Positions 33,011-35,064 of a stretch of 35,064 nucleotides of DNA are shown piece after piece. Both the position numbers and the translations under genes were made by a program. The notes under the pieces are model-generated. The model saw nothing but the letters and a program-made list of their open reading frames with translations. It searched no databases and had not been told where the DNA came from. This stretch comes from Bacillus sp. (in: firmicutes). Its GTDB lineage: Bacteria; Bacillota; Bacilli; Bacillales; Bacillaceae. How positions within the stretch are numbered: the first letter of the stretch is position 1; each line of letters starts with the position of its first letter. The DNA lies in the NCBI GenBank assembly GCA_031180405.1, contig JAPSLU010000020.1, positions 1-35,064 on the forward strand, in the 5' to 3' direction.

Positions 33011-33370
33011 ATGACAAGAATTCCAAGTGACATCAGAGATATGATTGAACAGTCTATTTATTTACCAATGGCTGTTTCTATTTTCAACAGAGATTTATCT
33101 GTCATTCAACAAAGTCCATTTAAATTACATCGTCCATACTTAACAATTGTTGAGGAATCCTTGAAGCTAGCTCAAAAAGACTTATCAGAAGTAAAACGGG
33201 AGCTTTACAAACGTAATATTAAAGTCCATCAAGTTGAACGGGATGAAGCTTTTACTCTCTATTCCTTCATATATAATGGCTATGAGGAGAAACACAATTA
33301 TTTTAATCCTAGGATTCGAAACAAAGTATCTGAAATAATGGAGACTTACTTATTTAAACCACAAAAATAA
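33011..33370 (+). CDS. yhjD: YhjD-like conserved protein, function unknown
   Basis: The 119-residue soluble protein has no signal or membrane segment. Its sequence is mixed alpha/beta with a helical middle (EESLKLAQKDLSEVKRELYK, about 57-76) and the stretch ERDEAFTLYSFIYNGY. Length (B. subtilis YhjD is about 120) and position next to yhjE support the name. No catalytic motif is visible and no function is known to me. Confidence 0.75.
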   Translation: MTRIPSDIRDMIEQSIYLPMAVSIFNRDLSVIQQSPFKLHRPYLTIVEESLKLAQKDLSEVKRELYKRNIKVHQVERDEAFTLYSFIYNGYEEKHNYFNPRIRNKVSEIMETYLFKPQK

Positions 33371-33372
33371 CT

Positions 33373-33397
33373 AGGTTTATTCAAAAAAACCTTTTAA
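33373..33397 (+). terminator. Weak terminator after yhjD
   Basis: AGGTTT at 33373-33378 pairs with AAACCT at 33387-33392, followed by TTTAATT. The stem is short and AT-rich. Confidence 0.4.
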
Positions 33398-33648
33398 TTG
33401 CTTTTAAGACATACCATAGAAATCGAAATGGTCCTACCCTAACCTAAAATAATTTCCGGAGCGTAAAAAAACCACATCTGAAATAAAATTATCAAATTTT
33501 ATAATGTTCATGTTTTTTACTTGGTTTTCGTGCTTTTACTCAAATGTATGAAAAGCATTGTATTCTCCTTGGGCCACGTTCTTTCTCTTTTGAGTGACAA
33601 ACTTATATTAGAAAGATTGCCCATTGTCTGCCTAAGTATGTTGACATG

Positions 33649-33693
33649 CACCTTACAAAGACTTGTATTTCAAGCTCAAGTCTTTGTAAGGTG
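33649..33693. repeat. Perfect 17-bp inverted repeat
   Basis: CACCTTACAAAGACTTG at 33649-33665 and CAAGTCTTTGTAAGGTG at 33677-33693 are exact reverse complements around an 11-nt spacer. No T run follows on either strand, so it is not a standard terminator. It is the only marked structure in the 422-bp gap between the convergent yhjD and comK genes (33371-33792); the rest of that gap shows nothing I can assign. Confidence 0.8.
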
Positions 33694-33792
33694 AAGAACT
33701 GCAATGTATTGTCAAATGAACTATCCAATTACGTAGTGAAGATCGAAAAATCAATTATACTTTCATATCTTATTCACCATTTTGTCGTTTTA

Positions 33793-34368
33793 TCAGAAGC
33801 GATTCATTTTTCTTATTATTTGTTCATAAAAGGCACTTACCTCTTTCTCATTTTTTGGAAAAAGCAACATATTAATTTTTCTTTGTTCCTGTTCAATTCG
33901 TGAGGAAATGATCGTTCTTAATTGGGCCGTCCGAAATAATTGATTTTCAAAAGAGCCAACAGATACAGGTAAAGTAATTTGCTTATCATTTGTAAAAGTA
34001 ATGTGGGTGTTATCCTCCTTAGTCCCTGAATAATCTTTTACATAGCTATGTGAAATCCATGCGCAATGTGATCTAGTAGAGGATGTCGTGGGGAAAAAAT
34101 AGATGGCATTTGCTGGATCGATCACAATAGGAGGCTTATGAGTTATTCCCATTAGGTCTTTAGTTCCATCTTTCCTTCCACCATAGCTACTTCCAAAATA
34201 CCTACAGCTTTGGTCAATGACTTCCAACGTTCGCTTTTCAACGAAAATTTCTTGCTCATACTCGAATATTTCTGAACAATATTTATTGTCAGTAGGAAGG
34301 ATTGCCATTGTAAATCGATTCATTACATAGTCGCTTACACTTACTTTATTAGCATGTTTATTCACCAT
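33793..34368 (-). CDS. comK: Competence transcription factor ComK
   Basis: The 191-residue product is the master activator of DNA-uptake genes in Bacillus. It matches B. subtilis ComK (192 aa) closely in the core: DQSCRYFGSSYGGRKDGT, THKPPIVIDP, FFPTTSSTRSHCAWISHS, and SFENQLFRTAQLRT. The C-terminal tail, which in B. subtilis is the MecA/ClpCP degradation target, is present but diverged (LLFPKNEKE). The frame opens at 34416, but ATG 34368 follows GGAGAGG and gives family length. I did not see a clear ComK box (AAAA, 5 nt, TTTT) in the 100 bp upstream, so autoregulation is not shown by this sequence. Confidence 0.93.
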   Translation of the reverse strand: MVNKHANKVSVSDYVMNRFTMAILPTDNKYCSEIFEYEQEIFVEKRTLEVIDQSCRYFGSSYGGRKDGTKDLMGITHKPPIVIDPANAIYFFPTTSSTRSHCAWISHSYVKDYSGTKEDNTHITFTNDKQITLPVSVGSFENQLFRTAQLRTIISSRIEQEQRKINMLLFPKNEKEVSAFYEQIIRKMNRF

Positions 34369-34461
34369 TATTGCACCTCTCCAGACAATTATTAGGTAAT
34401 ATATCCCATAACCCAATCTAGCATGTCCTTTTTGCTTTTTCTATAAATTTACAAAAAGTCC

Positions 34462-34503
34462 ACAAAAAAATGACCTCTTTTACATTGCTGTAAAGAAGTC
34501 ATT
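34462..34503 (-). terminator. Terminator of the 41-codon small gene, upstream of comK
   Basis: AATGACTTCTTTACA pairs with TGTAAAAGAGGTCATT around a GCAA-type loop with one mismatch, and seven T residues follow on the minus strand. The first arm overlaps the stop codon of the small ORF at 34499. It would insulate comK from upstream transcription. Confidence 0.7.
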
Positions 34504-34624
34504 CGCTTACATTTTTTTCTGCTATTTCTTTCGTTTCATTTTGAATTTTATCAAACTCCATATCAATTCCTACATCAGGATTTAAAGGGGTTGGGGACAG
34601 TTCATTTTCTTTTTCCCTATTCAT
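34499..34624 (-). CDS. Small hydrophilic protein, 41 residues, unknown
   Basis: ATG at 34624 is preceded by AAGGAAGTGAT at proper distance and the frame ends in a TGA that forms part of a terminator, which together make it a convincing small gene. The product begins MNREKENELSPTPLNP, continues DVGIDMEFDKIQNE and ends KNVSE; it is acidic, polar and probably disordered or a short helix. It lies between comK (same strand) and divergent yhzC. I do not recognise a family. Confidence 0.6.
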   Translation of the reverse strand: MNREKENELSPTPLNPDVGIDMEFDKIQNETKEIAEKNVSE

Positions 34625-34690
34625 TACATCACTTCCTTACTTTCATCTTTTCCCTTTGTAAACTTTTCATACAAGACTCAAAATATTCCT

Positions 34691-34714
34691 GTTAAATTTT
34701 TTAAAAATTTTAAC
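34691..34714. promoter_or_regulatory. Near-perfect AT palindrome in the divergent promoter region
   Basis: GTTAAATTTTTT is followed by AAAAATTTTAAC; the two 12-nt halves are reverse complements except at one position. It lies between the 41-codon gene and yhzC, just upstream of the yhzC -35 box. It may be an operator or simply AT-rich promoter DNA. Confidence 0.35.
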
Positions 34715-34721
34715 AATTTGG

Positions 34722-34750
34722 TTGATTTTCCTCTTTAAATTCCATACAAT
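34722..34750 (+). promoter_or_regulatory. SigA-type promoter of yhzC
   Basis: TTGATT at 34722-34727 and TACAAT at 34745-34750 are spaced by 17 bp, with the ribosome binding site AGGGGTGAT before the ATG at 34779. Confidence 0.6.
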
Positions 34751-34778
34751 ATAAAAAAGGCATCAGGGGTGATCTTTC

Positions 34779-35012
34779 ATGAAAAATAAAAAGTCATCGT
34801 ACACTGAAATCATGAAGTCCCGTAACACGAAGAACGTTCCATCCGAGCAACCTGTATTAGACATGTATATTCAAATGATTTTGGATGAAGCGTTGTTTAA
34901 CAGGAAAAAAGCTTTGCTAGAAGAACGTATCAATGATGCACTTGACACAAAGAACAAACAAGTATTTATGAAACTTTCAGAAGAATACAGAGGATTACGT
35001 AAGCTAGGATAA
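34779..35012 (+). CDS. yhzC: IDEAL-domain protein YhzC
   Basis: The 77-residue product has a polar N terminus (MKNKKSSYTEIMKSR) and a C-terminal IDEAL domain (about 27-75) recognised by MILDEALFNRKKALLEERIN followed by DALDTKN and EEYRGL. The IDEAL domain also occurs at the C terminus of UPF0302 (YpiB-like) proteins. yhzC neighbours comK in B. subtilis too. The biochemical role is not established; by context it could bind a partner in competence or stationary-phase control, which is inference. Confidence 0.85.
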   Translation: MKNKKSSYTEIMKSRNTKNVPSEQPVLDMYIQMILDEALFNRKKALLEERINDALDTKNKQVFMKLSEEYRGLRKLG

Positions 35013-35042
35013 GGATCGCCATTCGGCGATCCTTATTTTTTT
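35008..35042 (+). terminator. Terminator of yhzC
   Basis: A perfect 12-bp stem (ATAAGGATCGCC with GGCGATCCTTAT) has a 4-nt loop and is followed by a long T run. The left arm overlaps the yhzC stop codon. Confidence 0.9.
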
Positions 35043-35064
35043 GTTTTTTTGATAAACGAATAGG

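Noticed and set aside
33646-33903. 85-residue plus-strand ORF starting in the inverted repeat
   Set aside because: It begins inside the perfect dyad and runs antisense into comK; no ribosome binding site.
1-35064. CRISPR arrays, tRNA or rRNA genes, transposases, integrase or attachment sites
   Set aside because: None was visible; the repeats found are tandem or dispersed intergenic elements without spacers or associated genes.

Overview
The window is a low-GC chromosomal segment of an endospore-forming member of the Bacillaceae (Bacillus sensu lato). The evidence is a complete gerPABCDEF spore-coat operon, comK, the addBA and sbcDC repair genes, SigK-like and SigB-like promoters, and a gene order that largely matches the comK to yisR interval of Bacillus subtilis, read here in the opposite direction. 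No rRNA, tRNA, CRISPR array, phage or transposase gene was seen. All product names come from reading motifs, lengths and synteny; no database search was possible.

Layout, left to right. (1) 1-3236, stress and redox block: a GC-rich edge element, a 21-bp tandem repeat, an azoreductase gene with dyads in its leader, a MarR regulator, and an SDR stress oxidoreductase with a SigB-type promoter. (2) 3243-6511: two divergent GH13 alpha-amylase-family genes. The right one is an intact cytoplasmic cyclomaltodextrinase/neopullulanase type. The left one is secreted, membrane anchored, and appears to lack all three catalytic carboxylates. (3) 6524-12218, yis block: AraC regulator yisR, MATE exporter yisQ, asparagine synthetase asnO, yisN and yisL. 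(4) 12367-15710: yisK and the gerP operon with a good SigK -10 and a clear terminator.

(5) 15722-28558, the recombination and repair block, all on the minus strand: addB-addA (AddAB helicase-nuclease), sbcD-sbcC (Mre11/Rad50-like nuclease) and hlpB (HNH protein). Repeat elements sit in the two gaps of this array, between addA and sbcD and between sbcC and hlpB. (6) 28820-31143: an MFS transporter convergent with a thiolase. (7) 31508-35042, comK end: signal peptidase sipV, membrane protein yhjE, yhjD, comK, an unannotated 41-codon small gene and the IDEAL-domain gene yhzC.

Much of this is normal Bacillus housekeeping, sporulation and competence content. The points most worth a second look are the catalytically dead, membrane-tethered GH13 protein beside an active GH13 enzyme; the composite inverted-repeat elements in the repair array; three copies of a roughly 140-bp hairpin repeat; a shared motif running through the GerP proteins; a perfect 17-bp inverted repeat near comK; and several small ORFs. 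I found no clear defence island or wholly new multi-gene system.
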